Positions 1 to 8,900 of a stretch of DNA of 21,243 bases are shown piece after piece. Source of the stretch: GCA-003244245 sp035997545. Its GTDB lineage: Bacteria; Actinomycetota; Actinomycetes; Mycobacteriales; Pseudonocardiaceae. Position numbers and translations under genes: made by a program. Location of the stretch: positions 1 to 21,243 of the forward strand of contig DASYIL010000102.1 of NCBI GenBank assembly GCA_035997545.1. The letters are read 5' to 3'. How positions within the stretch are numbered: the first letter of the stretch is position 1; each line of letters starts with the position of its first letter. Below the pieces are notes generated by a model that saw only the letters and a program-made list of their open reading frames with translations, searched no databases and was not told the origin of the DNA.

Positions 1-42
1 CGCCAGAAGATCGCCATAGCGTTCGGTGAGCTCGTCACGCAC
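1..42 (-). CDS. N-terminus of a leftward hypothetical protein, cut by the window edge
   Basis: Reading leftward from a GTG at 42-40, the frame is open to the edge and encodes MRDELTERYGDLLA. This resembles, from memory, the N-terminus of a widespread uncharacterised actinobacterial protein family that continues with a C-V-D-R-hydrophobic-L-N motif. The next gene upstream on the same strand has a similar D-R-I-Y-L-N motif, so the two may be distant paralogues in one unit. There is no convincing Shine-Dalgarno directly before the GTG; a G-rich stretch lies about 16 bases upstream. An in-frame stop further upstream limits how far the gene could extend. With only 14 codons visible, the call rests on frame and word similarity. 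Confidence 0.38.
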   Translation of the reverse strand, partial: MRDELTERYGDLLA

Positions 43-167
43 CGTGACACCGTAGTGATCCCACCCCCACCGCGATCACCGGCGGCCAACGCTGCCCCGA
101 AGGGGCCATTCCTTCCGAGCGCAGTCTCGGACGGGACGTAGGGCTCCTTGGTCCCTAGAACGTTGAC

Positions 168-180
168 ACTTGAGTCAAGT
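168..180. repeat. 13-bp palindrome next to the hypothetical gene's stop
   Basis: ACTTGA-G-TCAAGT is a perfect inverted repeat with 6-bp arms and a one-base centre. It ends one base from the stop codon of the 182-1786 gene. It could be a short terminator stem, a protein-binding site or an element end; nothing decides between these. Confidence 0.3.
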
Positions 181-181
181 T

Positions 182-1786
182 TCAGGCGGTCATGCGGGCC
201 TCGGTGATGTAGTCATCGATGTGGTGGTTGATCACCCGGAGGGCTTGGCGTAGGGCAAGGGGTGCGGGTGGGTCGTGGGCGGCCAGCAGTGGTCGCAGCA
301 GCCGGTTGTGGACTTTGGTGTAGAAGATCGCGACTCGCTGGCCCTCGTCGGTCAGGACGTAGGTGTTGGTGTGGGGCAGCCGGGTGATCATGCATTTGAG
401 TCGGAGTCGGCGTAGGTCATAGCTCATCTGGCTTTTCGAGTACGGCACACCGAGCAGGGTGCTCACCTGGGCGCGAAGGCTCCGGTTGGTGAACCCGGTG
501 ATGGTGTGCACGAGGGCGCACAAGGCGCCGGCCAGAGCCATGACCCGAGGGTCGCCGAACCGCAGGGCCGGGGCCCTCCGACCCTCCTGAAGGGTTGGTC
601 GCGCGATCCGCTCAAAGGCTGGGCTCGCAAGAACACAACCCTGACCGACACGCAAAGCATCGACCATGCGGCGGTTGACGTCACGGGCTTTAACCGACAA
701 TTCCTCTAGATGGGCCAGACCGCGCAGTAGCCCGAGGTCACCGGGGTCATTGACCACGGTCTCGATCCGGAAGGCTCGGCCGCATTTGAGGGAGGACTTC
801 ACCCGGGAGTGCCGGAAGCAGGCGTTGAGGGTGACCTCGTCGCCGGTGCGCAGCAGGCGGGTGCGGTAACCCCCGGGTGGTGGGGTGGTCACCCGGCGAC
901 CGAAGATGATCTGCATCTCCTCCGGTCGGCCGATGTCGAGGTTGTCGGTGCACAACACCTCGAAGAACCCGCGGGCATGGCGGGGTGCGGTGAACACGAT
1001 CGTGCGGGAGACCTCGACCTGACGCATCGAGATGTCCCACCAGTACCCCGCGGCCCGGTCGGCCTCGGTCAGCGGCAACGGTAGCCTCGCCCACCAGCGC
1101 TCGCAGAACACCCGGATTACCCCCGGCCCCAGCATGTCGCAGATCCGCTGCAGCCCGGCAGCGTCATCGGTGGCGGCGAACCCGTTGTCCAGCTCAGTGA
1201 ATCCGATCCCCGCCGCTCTCGCTTTACGCTTGGCATATTCGTGGCCGTTGAGCCAGATCTTGACCGGATAGGGAAAATACGCGCACACCTTGATAAAAGC
1301 CGGCCCGAAGTCCTCATCGACCAGATAGAAATAATAGGCAGTCGCCCGGCGATCGGCCTTGGCGTAACCGAACCGCGGAATCCCACCACCACCCTCATCA
1401 CAGTGATAGGTGCTGCCGGTGAACACCCGCTGGAACTCCTGAGCCACCCCGACCGCGGCCACCCCGGTCCGCCCGGCCCGGACCAGCCCCTCCAGGTGCG
1501 GACGCATCACCTCCAGCTTGCGCTGCCCCTTGGCGAAGCGAACCACCGGGATGCCGCCCTCGGCGGCGAACTCGGTGACCGCCTTACGGAACCCCAGCCC
1601 AATCCGCTCCAGGACCGCTGGAGACGGGATCGGGAACCCCAGATGCCTGGTCAAGAAACCGACCACCTGACCAGGCACCTGCAGGGTCGGCACCCACCCG
1701 TTGAGATAGATCCGGTCGAAACACTCCAGATCCAGACCGACATGCCCCTCAAGGATGTCGTTCACGTCCACCACACGAGTCGCCAT
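182..1786 (-). CDS. Uncharacterised actinobacterial protein with winged-helix-like C-terminus, possibly mobile
   Basis: The product is 534 residues. I recognise it as a family common in high-GC actinobacteria and usually annotated hypothetical; no enzymatic function is known to me. The N-terminus carries D-L-E-C-F-D-R-I-Y-L-N, and the middle has an aromatic block Y-Y-F-Y-L-V-D-E-D-F-G-P followed by K-I-W-L-N-G-H-E-Y. The last ~110 residues look like a winged helix: SKSQMSYDLRRLRLK, then a hydrophobic strand and T-N-T-Y-V-L-T-D-E-G, the usual HTH-plus-wing pattern. No signal peptide, membrane segment, DDE/DEDD or Ser/Tyr recombinase motif is obvious. I chose ATG at 1786 because it is preceded by GGGGGTGGG and matches the family start MATRVVDVND as I remember it; a GTG at 1846 would add 20 residues. 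A related-looking gene start lies 140 bp downstream (1-42). Multi-copy distribution suggests mobility, but no element ends were identified. Confidence 0.75.
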   Translation of the reverse strand: MATRVVDVNDILEGHVGLDLECFDRIYLNGWVPTLQVPGQVVGFLTRHLGFPIPSPAVLERIGLGFRKAVTEFAAEGGIPVVRFAKGQRKLEVMRPHLEGLVRAGRTGVAAVGVAQEFQRVFTGSTYHCDEGGGGIPRFGYAKADRRATAYYFYLVDEDFGPAFIKVCAYFPYPVKIWLNGHEYAKRKARAAGIGFTELDNGFAATDDAAGLQRICDMLGPGVIRVFCERWWARLPLPLTEADRAAGYWWDISMRQVEVSRTIVFTAPRHARGFFEVLCTDNLDIGRPEEMQIIFGRRVTTPPPGGYRTRLLRTGDEVTLNACFRHSRVKSSLKCGRAFRIETVVNDPGDLGLLRGLAHLEELSVKARDVNRRMVDALRVGQGCVLASPAFERIARPTLQEGRRAPALRFGDPRVMALAGALCALVHTITGFTNRSLRAQVSTLLGVPYSKSQMSYDLRRLRLKCMITRLPHTNTYVLTDEGQRVAIFYTKVHNRLLRPLLAAHDPPAPLALRQALRVINHHIDDYITEARMTA

Positions 1787-1909
1787 GACCCACCCCCAGG
1801 CAGCGGTCAACCCAACCAGCCTGGCCTCATCCCACGACGACGTCACCTACCAACCCAGCCACCACCTCGGCGGTCCGAGGCGAAACCTCTTTAGCGTTAA
1901 GGAGCTGTA

Positions 1910-1972
1910 ATGAAGAAGTTCACCCAAATTGACATCGTCGCAGGCCGCAGGCGTGACGATGTTCCAAAATGA
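1910..1972 (+). CDS. Possible 20-residue micro-ORF or small-RNA region
   Basis: AAGGAG (1899-1904) precedes an ATG at 1910 by five bases. The frame encodes a basic 20-residue peptide beginning MKKFTQIDIVAG and ends with TGA at 1970-1972. Much of the ORF (1932-1962) folds as a stem with 8-bp arms ACATCGTC/GACGATGT and a 15-base loop, and a strong hairpin follows 29 bases after the stop. The hairpin's one imperfect pair is a G-U wobble in rightward RNA but a C-A mismatch in leftward RNA, which slightly favours a rightward transcript. The locus could be a tiny peptide gene, a leader or a structured RNA. No homologue is recognised. Confidence 0.25.
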   Translation: MKKFTQIDIVAGRRRDDVPK

Positions 1973-2001
1973 ACAACCAATTTCGTTTCAGCCAACTAAC
2001 T

Positions 2002-2044
2002 CGGCAGGGAGGGGTGGCCGCGTTCCGGCCGCCCCTCCCTGCCG
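2002..2044. terminator. Strong hairpin, probable (bidirectional) terminator
   Basis: The arms at 2002-2020 and 2026-2044 are 19 bp long with a single mismatch (T opposite G) and a five-base loop. The stem is almost entirely G/C. It lies 53 bases past the leftward stop at 2098 and 29 bases past the rightward micro-ORF stop at 1972. No U-run follows on either strand, as is common for actinobacterial terminators. Confidence 0.6.
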
Positions 2045-2097
2045 AACGGCGCACCGCGCAATACCTGATCGCACGGCAGCACTTTCCCGGCTCAGGA

Positions 2098-2388
2098 CTA
2101 CTTGGCGACGCCAGCACCGCCAGTAGCGCCACCACCGTCGGCGGATCCGCCGGTCGCACCGGTGACGTTGTTGTACACGTCGCCATCCTCGATGTAGAAC
2201 CAGTTGTGCAGGAACGCCGCCTCGCCTTTACCCGCGCCGCCGGTGCCGCCCTGGCCGGTGTAGCCGGCGTCGCCGCCCTCTGGGCCGCCGCAACCGCCGC
2301 AACCGCTGAACAGCGACAGGACGGTACGCGCCGGCAGCAGCTCCACGTGCTGCCCGTCGATCTCCACAAAGCTCAGTGCATCAGACAT
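2098..2388 (-). CDS. Small Gly-rich protein with leader-like N-terminus (RiPP-precursor-like)
   Basis: The product is 96 residues. AGGAGG (2394-2399) sits five bases before ATG 2388, a near-ideal ribosome site that fixes the start over a TTG one codon upstream. The first ~27 residues are non-repetitive and leader-like, containing VEIDGQHVELLPARTVL. After this come S-G-C-G-G-C-G-G and a long Gly-rich segment (GYTGQGGTGGAGKGE), a more ordinary middle (AAFLHNWFYIEDGDVYNN) and a second Gly/Ala-rich tail ending GGAGVAK. There is no hydrophobic signal peptide. The leader-plus-low-complexity architecture resembles ribosomally made modified-peptide precursors, and I have a weak memory of similar leaders in actinobacteria. 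No modification enzyme, protease or exporter lies within the window, so it may be an orphan precursor, a small structural protein or something else. Confidence 0.72.
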   Translation of the reverse strand: MSDALSFVEIDGQHVELLPARTVLSLFSGCGGCGGPEGGDAGYTGQGGTGGAGKGEAAFLHNWFYIEDGDVYNNVTGATGGSADGGGATGGAGVAK

Positions 2389-2393
2389 CAAGT

Positions 2394-2399
2394 CCTCCT
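2394..2399 (-). promoter_or_regulatory. Ribosome-binding site of the small Gly-rich protein
   Basis: AGGAGG on the minus strand, followed by ACTTG and then ATG. It is a full match to the anti-Shine-Dalgarno core, which implies strong translation and decides the start at 2388. Confidence 0.8.
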
Positions 2400-2409
2400 C
2401 GTAAAGATG

Positions 2410-2427
2410 GCCCGGTTGGCCCCGGGC
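2410..2427 (-). promoter_or_regulatory. Short GC hairpin in the leader of the small Gly-rich gene
   Basis: GCCCGG and CCGGGC flank a six-base loop, 22 bases upstream of the start codon and just above the ribosome site. It could influence translation or be incidental. No clear -10/-35 pair was found between 2400 and 2663, which otherwise holds only the end of the adnB transcript. Confidence 0.25.
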
Positions 2428-2663
2428 ACAGAAAACACTTCATCGGTGGCATTTCCGATTCGGCACTACATACCCTGCCGAGGAGTAAGGCCAGGCGGCA
2501 ATCGGTAGTCGCACGTAAATCCTCAGGTGGACTACCTAGCAGTGGTGTTGCTTTTCAACGCGTAGTGGGCAGCGATATTCTACGGAGATCGCAGACGCTG
2601 AGTACCAACACACGCCGATGACGCCGTCTCCACGACCCGGTTCTCGATCAGTCGGCCTCGCGA

Positions 2664-5600
2664 TCAGCCGACGGGGATGGCGCGCAGCAGATCCTGCAAT
2701 CCGTCGGCGTCGAGCAGGTCAGCGGGTCGTATCGTGCGGTCGTCGCGGACATAGTGGAACGCCGCCCGGACGCGGTTCAGCGGGGCGCCGGACAGTGCCG
2801 ACCAGGCCAGCCGGTAGGCGGCGAGCTGAACGCTCACCGCGTGCAGCGTGGCCTCGTCGGGCACCGCCCCAGTCTTCCAGTCGACCACCGTCCAGCCACC
2901 GTCGGCGTCGGCGAACACGGCATCCATCCGGCCGCGCAGACCCACGCCGTCGAGCACAGTCTCGAAGGGCACCTCGACATCATGCGGGCTGCGGACCGCC
3001 CATTCGCTGGCGAGGAAAGCCGTCTGCAGCAATCCAAGTTCGGTGTTCGGGGCGGCGCCGGCGTCGGCGGCACCGGGCAGCTCATCGTGATCGATCAGCC
3101 GCGTGGAGCCGAACCGGCGTTCCAGCCACGCGTGGAACGCGGTACCGCGACGCGCCATCGGGTTCGGCGGGAACGGCAGCGGCCTGCGCAGCCGCGCGGC
3201 CAGCGCCGACGGATCGTCGGCGAGCTCCACGAGCTGGCTCACCGACAGGTGCGCGGGCAGGACGACCCGCTGCGGGGCGCGGCGGGCGTCCCGCTCGGCG
3301 AGCAGCACATCGATCTCCTGCTGCCAGCCTCGTGAGTGCGAAACAGTGTGATCACACTGTTTCGCACTCACGAGTGCCAGCGCGTCACGAACCAGCTGGG
3401 CGCCCTCAGCCACGGCGTCCCGGCGGGCGCCGAGCGGGTCGGTCGGCCAGGTCGCCTGCCGCGGCGCGGTGTCCAGCGGGTTGGGCTCGCCATCACTGGG
3501 TGCTGGGGCCCACTGATCGATCACACAGTGTTCCACGTCGCGGACCTCCAGCAGGAAGTCCGAGGGCGATCTGGGTGCGCTCCCGGTCTCGGCCCAATGG
3601 TGGCCGCTGACCAGCAAGGTCCGCTGGGCACGGGTGAGTGCCACATACAGCAGCCGGCGCTCCTCGGTCAGCCGGCGGGCGTCAAAGGCCGCCTCGTGTG
3701 CGGACAGCGCCTCCCCGAGCTCCTTCTGGTCGGCACCGACCGGCGGCGCTAACTGGGGTAGGTCGGCGCGGTCACCGCGCAGCGCTACCGGCAGCTCGGT
3801 GACGGTCTTCAGCCACGACGAACTCTTCTTGGCCGCCGGGAACACCCCATCCACCAGGTGGGGGACAGCCACCACCTCCCATTCCAGGCCCTTGGCAGCG
3901 TGCACGGTGAGGACCTGAACCCGGTCGTGAGCGACCTCGACCTCACCCGGCTCCAGACCGTCCTCGGCGTCCTCGGCGGTAGCCAGGTAGTCCAGCAGCG
4001 CGGGCAGGCCGGCCAGCGGGCAGGCCGAAGCGAAGTCCGCGACCACGTCGGCAAAGGCATCCAGGTGAGCCCGGCCGGCGGGGCCAGGACGGGCCAGCGA
4101 TTCGGTGTCCAGCAGCAGGGTCCGCTCGGCGTCGGCGACCAGGTCGGTCAGCGGCTGGGTGACCCGGCGCCGCAGCGCCCGCAGCTCGGCGGCCAGGGCG
4201 CGCAGCCGCTGGTAGCCCAGTTCGGAGTATTGGGCCGGATCGCCAAGCGAATCCAGCGCGTCGATCAGCCCGGCCTGGTCGGCGTGTTCCCCGGGTAGCG
4301 CTCCGGGCAGCGCGGCCAGCATCTCCTGTGGGGCGGAGCCCGGGCCCACCGGGGCCCGATGGTCCATCGCGAGCTCTCGGGCGCGCCGCCACAGCGCGGC
4401 CAGGTCGGCCGCGCCGATCCGCCACCGCGCACCGGCCAGCAGCCGCACCGCGGCGGTGCCGGCCAGCGGGTCGACGAGCAGCCGCAGCACGCTCACCAGA
4501 TCGCGGACCTCTGGCGTGTCCAGCAGCCCGCCCAAGCCCACCACCTCGACAGGGACGCCGTGGGCGCGCAACGCGGCGGCCACCATCGCCATGTCCGCGC
4601 GGCGACGTACCAGCACCGCGGCGGTCGGCGGGACACCGCGGTCAGCCACTGCTAGATGCCAGCTGTCGGCGACGGCGGTGGCGACCCAGCTCACCTCGGC
4701 ACGGACGTCGGGCAGCAACGCGCAGCGAACCTCGCCGGGCCCGGTCCCGTCCCGGGAGCGCAGTTCACCGACCCGCACCGGTCCAGCACGCAGCGCACCG
4801 GAGACCGCGTTGGCCACCGCGAGTACCGGCGGGGGGTTGCGGAAGCTGGTGAGCAGTCCGCGAGTCACCGCTGGGGTTCCGTCCGACCGGGGAAAGTCTG
4901 TGGTGAATCGCGGCAGGTTGGCCGCCGAGGCGCCGCGCCAGCCGTAGATCGATTGGCATGGGTCGCCGACCGCGGTGACCGGGATCGCCGCCCCGGACAG
5001 CGCAACCCCAGGCGTGACAGCACTGCCAAATAACGACCGCAGCAGGACCCGCTGGGCATGCCCGGTGTCCTGGTACTCGTCCAGCAGCACGGCGCCGAAG
5101 CGGGCCCGCTCAGCCCCACCGACCTCGGGGTGGTCACGCGCCAGCAGGGCAGCGATACCCATCTGGTCGCCGAAGTCGAGGACAGCCTCACGCCGCTTGA
5201 GCTCGGTGTAGCGTTCCACCAGCGGCAGAATCGCCAGTCTGGCCCGCTGGCCCTGGGTCACCGGCTTGAGTTCAGCGCGCAGCGAGCCGCGCTGGCGCGG
5301 GCCAGGAGGAGCCGTGACCAACGCGGTGATCATCGCCTCGGTGGATTCCCGCAGTTGCGCCGGCTCGCACAGATGCTCCGCAAGTTGGCCGGCCAGGGCG
5401 AGCACCCAACCGGTGACCGTACGGGGCACCTTCCCGTCCAGGTCGAGGTCGGGTTCCCAGCCGGCGGTGACCCGGTGGGCGAGCTGCCACGCGCCGGTCT
5501 CGGTCAGCAGCCGGGCCCCTGGATCGGTGGGAAGCCGCAGCGCGTGCTCGGCAACCAGCCGCCCGGCGTAGGCGTGATAGGTCAGCACGGTGGCCTCACC

Positions 5601-5951
5601 AGCTAGCACCGCCGCCCGGCGCGCTCCGGTCGGGTCCAACCGATCCAGCACCCTCGAGCCGGCGAGCCGACGCAACCGCGCCCGCACTCGCTCGGCGAGC
5701 TGCTGGGCGGCCTTGCGGGTGAAGGTCAGGCCGAGCACGCCCTCGGGGGTGACATACCCGTTGGCGACTAGCCACACCACCCGCGCCGCCATCGTCTCGG
5801 TTTTGCCCGATCCGGCGCCGGCAACCACGAGAGTAGGCGCGTGGGGGTCAGCGGCGATGACCTCGGTCTGCTCCGCGGTGGGCGACGCAATGCCGAGTTC
5901 CGCAGCGAGTTCGGCCGGCCCGATGCAGGCGGCGTCGCCTACTGGCATCAT
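2664..5951 (-). CDS. adnB: AdnB, lead motor-nuclease subunit of the AdnAB double-strand-break helicase-nuclease
   Basis: The product is 1095 residues, close to mycobacterial AdnB (about 1100). It is a UvrD-type (SF1A) helicase with a C-terminal RecB-family nuclease. Walker A GAGSGKT is at about 45-51, D-E-Y-Q-D-T starts at D291, and V-G-D-P-C-Q-S-I-Y-G-W-R-G follows. The nuclease core V-V-D-W-K-T-G has D1024 and K1026, preceded by G-R-M-D. In mycobacteria AdnB is the main ATP-driven motor, and the AdnA-AdnB dimer resects DNA ends for recombination. ATG 5951 overlaps the adnA stop as ATGA; ATG 5948 is an alternative, and a longer frame to 6005 would run deep into adnA. Odd: residues 860-874 (LVSAKQCDHTVSHSR) are encoded exactly by a perfect 46-bp palindrome lying between the helicase and nuclease domains. 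It keeps the frame and both active sites, so the protein is probably functional. Confidence 0.93.
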   Translation of the reverse strand: MMPVGDAACIGPAELAAELGIASPTAEQTEVIAADPHAPTLVVAGAGSGKTETMAARVVWLVANGYVTPEGVLGLTFTRKAAQQLAERVRARLRRLAGSRVLDRLDPTGARRAAVLAGEATVLTYHAYAGRLVAEHALRLPTDPGARLLTETGAWQLAHRVTAGWEPDLDLDGKVPRTVTGWVLALAGQLAEHLCEPAQLRESTEAMITALVTAPPGPRQRGSLRAELKPVTQGQRARLAILPLVERYTELKRREAVLDFGDQMGIAALLARDHPEVGGAERARFGAVLLDEYQDTGHAQRVLLRSLFGSAVTPGVALSGAAIPVTAVGDPCQSIYGWRGASAANLPRFTTDFPRSDGTPAVTRGLLTSFRNPPPVLAVANAVSGALRAGPVRVGELRSRDGTGPGEVRCALLPDVRAEVSWVATAVADSWHLAVADRGVPPTAAVLVRRRADMAMVAAALRAHGVPVEVVGLGGLLDTPEVRDLVSVLRLLVDPLAGTAAVRLLAGARWRIGAADLAALWRRARELAMDHRAPVGPGSAPQEMLAALPGALPGEHADQAGLIDALDSLGDPAQYSELGYQRLRALAAELRALRRRVTQPLTDLVADAERTLLLDTESLARPGPAGRAHLDAFADVVADFASACPLAGLPALLDYLATAEDAEDGLEPGEVEVAHDRVQVLTVHAAKGLEWEVVAVPHLVDGVFPAAKKSSSWLKTVTELPVALRGDRADLPQLAPPVGADQKELGEALSAHEAAFDARRLTEERRLLYVALTRAQRTLLVSGHHWAETGSAPRSPSDFLLEVRDVEHCVIDQWAPAPSDGEPNPLDTAPRQATWPTDPLGARRDAVAEGAQLVRDALALVSAKQCDHTVSHSRGWQQEIDVLLAERDARRAPQRVVLPAHLSVSQLVELADDPSALAARLRRPLPFPPNPMARRGTAFHAWLERRFGSTRLIDHDELPGAADAGAAPNTELGLLQTAFLASEWAVRSPHDVEVPFETVLDGVGLRGRMDAVFADADGGWTVVDWKTGAVPDEATLHAVSVQLAAYRLAWSALSGAPLNRVRAAFHYVRDDRTIRPADLLDADGLQDLLRAIPVG
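3329..3374. repeat. Perfect 46-bp palindrome inserted in frame in adnB
   Basis: Two 23-bp arms meet with no loop at a central TGATCA, and every base pairs when checked position by position; symmetry stops at 3328/3375. Each arm begins CTCGTGAGTGCGAAACAGTG. It is translated as LVSAKQCDHTVSHSR. Its terminal GTGAGTG...CACTCAC matches the ends of the palindrome at 19301-19340, which suggests one family of genomic palindromic repeats. I recall similar sequences in Pseudonocardiaceae genomes, but this is unverified here. Confidence 0.9.
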
Positions 5952-8900
5952 CCGGTCACCTGGCGGCCAGATTCGTGCAGCGGGCACGCAACCTGCGAGG
6001 GGCACTGCGCGCAGTCACCGTTGTCGATGGTGACGAACTCGGGCCCCGCGGTACGCCGGGCGGCCTCGCGCACGACGTCGCCCCAGCGCGCCAGGGCCAG
6101 CTCGTCCAACGGCTGCTGGTCGCGCTGCACCGCCGCCGCCGTGCGCGCGGAGACCTGGACGATACGGGCCCCGCCGGGTTCGGCCGCCAAGCCGAATCCG
6201 GCGAAGGCACCGTGCGCGGCGGCGAGCTGGTAAGTGGCCAGCTGAGCATGTTCCTGGGCGGCCTGCTTGCTGACCGGGGTCTTGCTGCTCTTCACGTCGA
6301 CGATCACCGGGCGGCCCTGGCGGTCGCGCTCCAGCCGATCCACCCGCCCGCGCAGCAGCACGGCAGCGGCGCCATCAGCAGGAGGAAGCCGTACTTCGAC
6401 CTCCTGCTCGCAGCCGACCTCGGTCAGCTCGCCGCGGCTGTCGCGCCACCAGTGACGGAACATCGCCACCATCTGGCGCACCCGCTGCTGCTCACTGCGG
6501 GAGTACCACGGGGCGCCTGCGTCGACGCCGGTCCAGGCGACGGTCAGGGCCTGCTCCAGCTGCTCATCGGTAGCGCCGGCCGCCGCAGCCTGCACCAGCC
6601 CGTGCACCAGCGATCCGGTGATCGCGGGCAGGGCCAGCACGTCCTCGCCCCCGTGCCGAGTAAGTAGCCAGCGCAGCGGGCAGCTCGACACCAGCTCCAC
6701 CAGCGACGGCGACACCCGGGCCGGCTCGCCCTGCACCCGCAGCGGGGAATGGCTTGACGGCGGCCCCAGCCCGTACCAGGAATCGGGGTCCGCGCCGGGC
6801 ACCCCAGCTTGCGCCAACTGTGCTAGGCCAGCCGCCGCGTGCTGTCGCCGGGAGCCGTCCTCGGCCGGATCGCAGCACACCCGGCGCAGCTCGGCGACGA
6901 GCTCAGGCAAGCTCAGGCTACGGCCCCGGGCAGCCACCGGCCGCTCGTCCACCGAGGCGTCAGTGCCCTCCAGCTCGTCGAGGAATCGGGAGGGCTGCTC
7001 GTCGTCCCCGCGCACCGCGCTGACCAGCAACCGGTGCCGGGCGCGGCTGGCCGCCACCAGCAGCAGCCGCCGCTCCTCGGCGAGCAGCGGCGCGGTACGC
7101 GACACTGCGGCGGATTCGACGCCCGCGGTGATGTCGACCAGATGCTCCACGCCAAGCAGGGAGCCACGCAGCCGCAGATCGGGCCAGCTGCCCTCCTGCA
7201 CCCCGGGCACCGCGACCAGTGACCATTCCCGGCCTGCCGCGGCATGCGCGGTGAGCACCGCGACCGCCTCCCCCTGTGGCGAGCGCGGTGCCAGCGAGTC
7301 GCCGGGTATCTGCTGGTCGGTGACGTAGTCACAGAAGCCGAGCACACCGGCTGGGCCACCGTCGGCACCGGGCAGCCGATCGGCATAACGGGCTGCAGCA
7401 TCGAACAGCGCAACCACGACGTCGAGGTCCCGATCGGCCTGCGCACCAGCCGGGCCGCCGCGCACCGCGGTAGCGGCCCAGCGGTGCGCGAGCCCACTAG
7501 CCTGCCACACCCGCCACAGCACCTCCTCGGCGCTGGCCCCGCCCCGGGTCGCGCGAGCGGCGGTGGTGAGCAGGGCGGCCAGCCTCCTGGCGGGGGCCGC
7601 GGTGCGGTCATCGAGCCCGTCAAGCTGATCCTCACGCCGCAGCACGTCGACCAGTAGTGCGCCACTGGTCCGTTCACCGCCGGCGGCGAGCTCGCGACGC
7701 CGCAGCTCCCGGCGAAGCCTTCGCAACGCCAGCGGGTCCGCCCCGCCCAGTGGGCAGGCGAGCAGGGCAGCTGCCGTCTCCTCGTCGAGGGCGGCAGGCT
7801 GCGCCGCGCAGCGCAGCACCGCCAGCAGCGGGAGCACCGCGCCGTGGCGGGCCACCGGCAGCTCCTCGCGCGGCACCGCCACCGGCACTCCCGCAGCGAG
7901 CAGCGCCCGACGCAGCACTGGCAGCGTGCGGCCCGTGGAGCGCACCAGCACGGCCATGTCCGCCCAAGCCACTCCGTCCAGGAGGTGGGCGCGGCGGCAC
8001 TGGTCGGCCACCCAGGACGCCTCGACCGCGGCGGAGCCGAACACCCGGACGGCGACCTCCCCGCGGGGCTGCTCCCCTGCCGGGCCGTGCAGGTCGGCAC
8101 GCGGGCCGGGCAGCCGGGCGGCGAGCCGGCACACCGCGGACCGCACCGCCGGAGCCATCCGGTGATCGGTGCACAGCCGGACAACCGCGGAGCCGCCGGA
8201 GGTGAGCAGGCCAGCGTCGGCGCCGCGAAAGGAGAAGACTGTCTGGTCCGGGTCGCCCACCAGCAGCAGTTCGCTGGCGCCCGCACCGAGCCGGTTCACC
8301 AGGGCGGCCTGCAGCGGGTCGAGGTGCTGCGCGTCGTCGACAATGAGGTGGCGTACCCGGTCGCACTCCCTGCGCAGCACCTCGGCGTCGGTGTCGAGCA
8401 CCAGCAGCGCCGCGGACACCAGCTCGGCGGCGTCCAGCGCGGGGGCAGTGGCTTGCGGTGCGACGGTGCCCACCGACCCGCGGAGCAGCGTCACCTGCTC
8501 ATAGCTTCGGAAGAAGCGCCCGGCGGCCACCCACTCCGCGCGTCCGCTCGTACGGCCCAGCGCGATAAGGTCCTCCGGCCCCAGGCCGCGTTCCGCAGCG
8601 CGCAGCAGCAGATCCCGCAGCTCGGCGGCGAAGGCCGGCAGACCCAGGGCCGGACGCAGCCCGGACGGCCAGCCCCGGCCCCCGGCCTCGCGCTCGCCCG
8701 CGAGCAGCTCCCGGACCACCACGTCCTGTTCGGGACCGGAGAGCAACCGCGGCGGGGGAAGGTCCCGCAGGGACGCCTGCAGACGCAGCAAGGCGAAGGC
8801 GTAGGAATGCACGGTGCGCACCAACGGTTCCCGCACGGTGGGCGTGACATCGTGCGCTGCGAGCCGCTCCACGATGCGTTCCCGCAGGTCCGCGGCTGCG

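Larger units (their letters stand above)
1787..2097. other. Intergenic stretch with two hairpins and a possible micro-ORF
   Basis: This 311-bp gap separates the hypothetical gene from the small Gly-rich protein gene upstream of it on the same strand. It holds a 20-codon rightward ORF with a good ribosome site (1910-1972), a stem-loop inside that ORF (1932-1962) and a 19-bp-arm hairpin (2002-2044). Nothing else was recognised. An extended start for the 182-1786 gene would take up the first 60 bases. Confidence 0.6.

Noticed and set aside
1787..1846. GTG 1846 start of the 534-residue hypothetical protein
   Set aside because: Possible, but ATG 1786 has a G-rich ribosome site and begins at the family start MATRVVDVND as remembered.
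2618..3610. Long rightward open frame (330 codons) opposite adnB
   Set aside because: Arg/Pro/Ala-rich shadow of the high-GC adnB coding strand with no domain; adnB itself is certain. The same applies to the other long frames opposite adnA, narG and narH.
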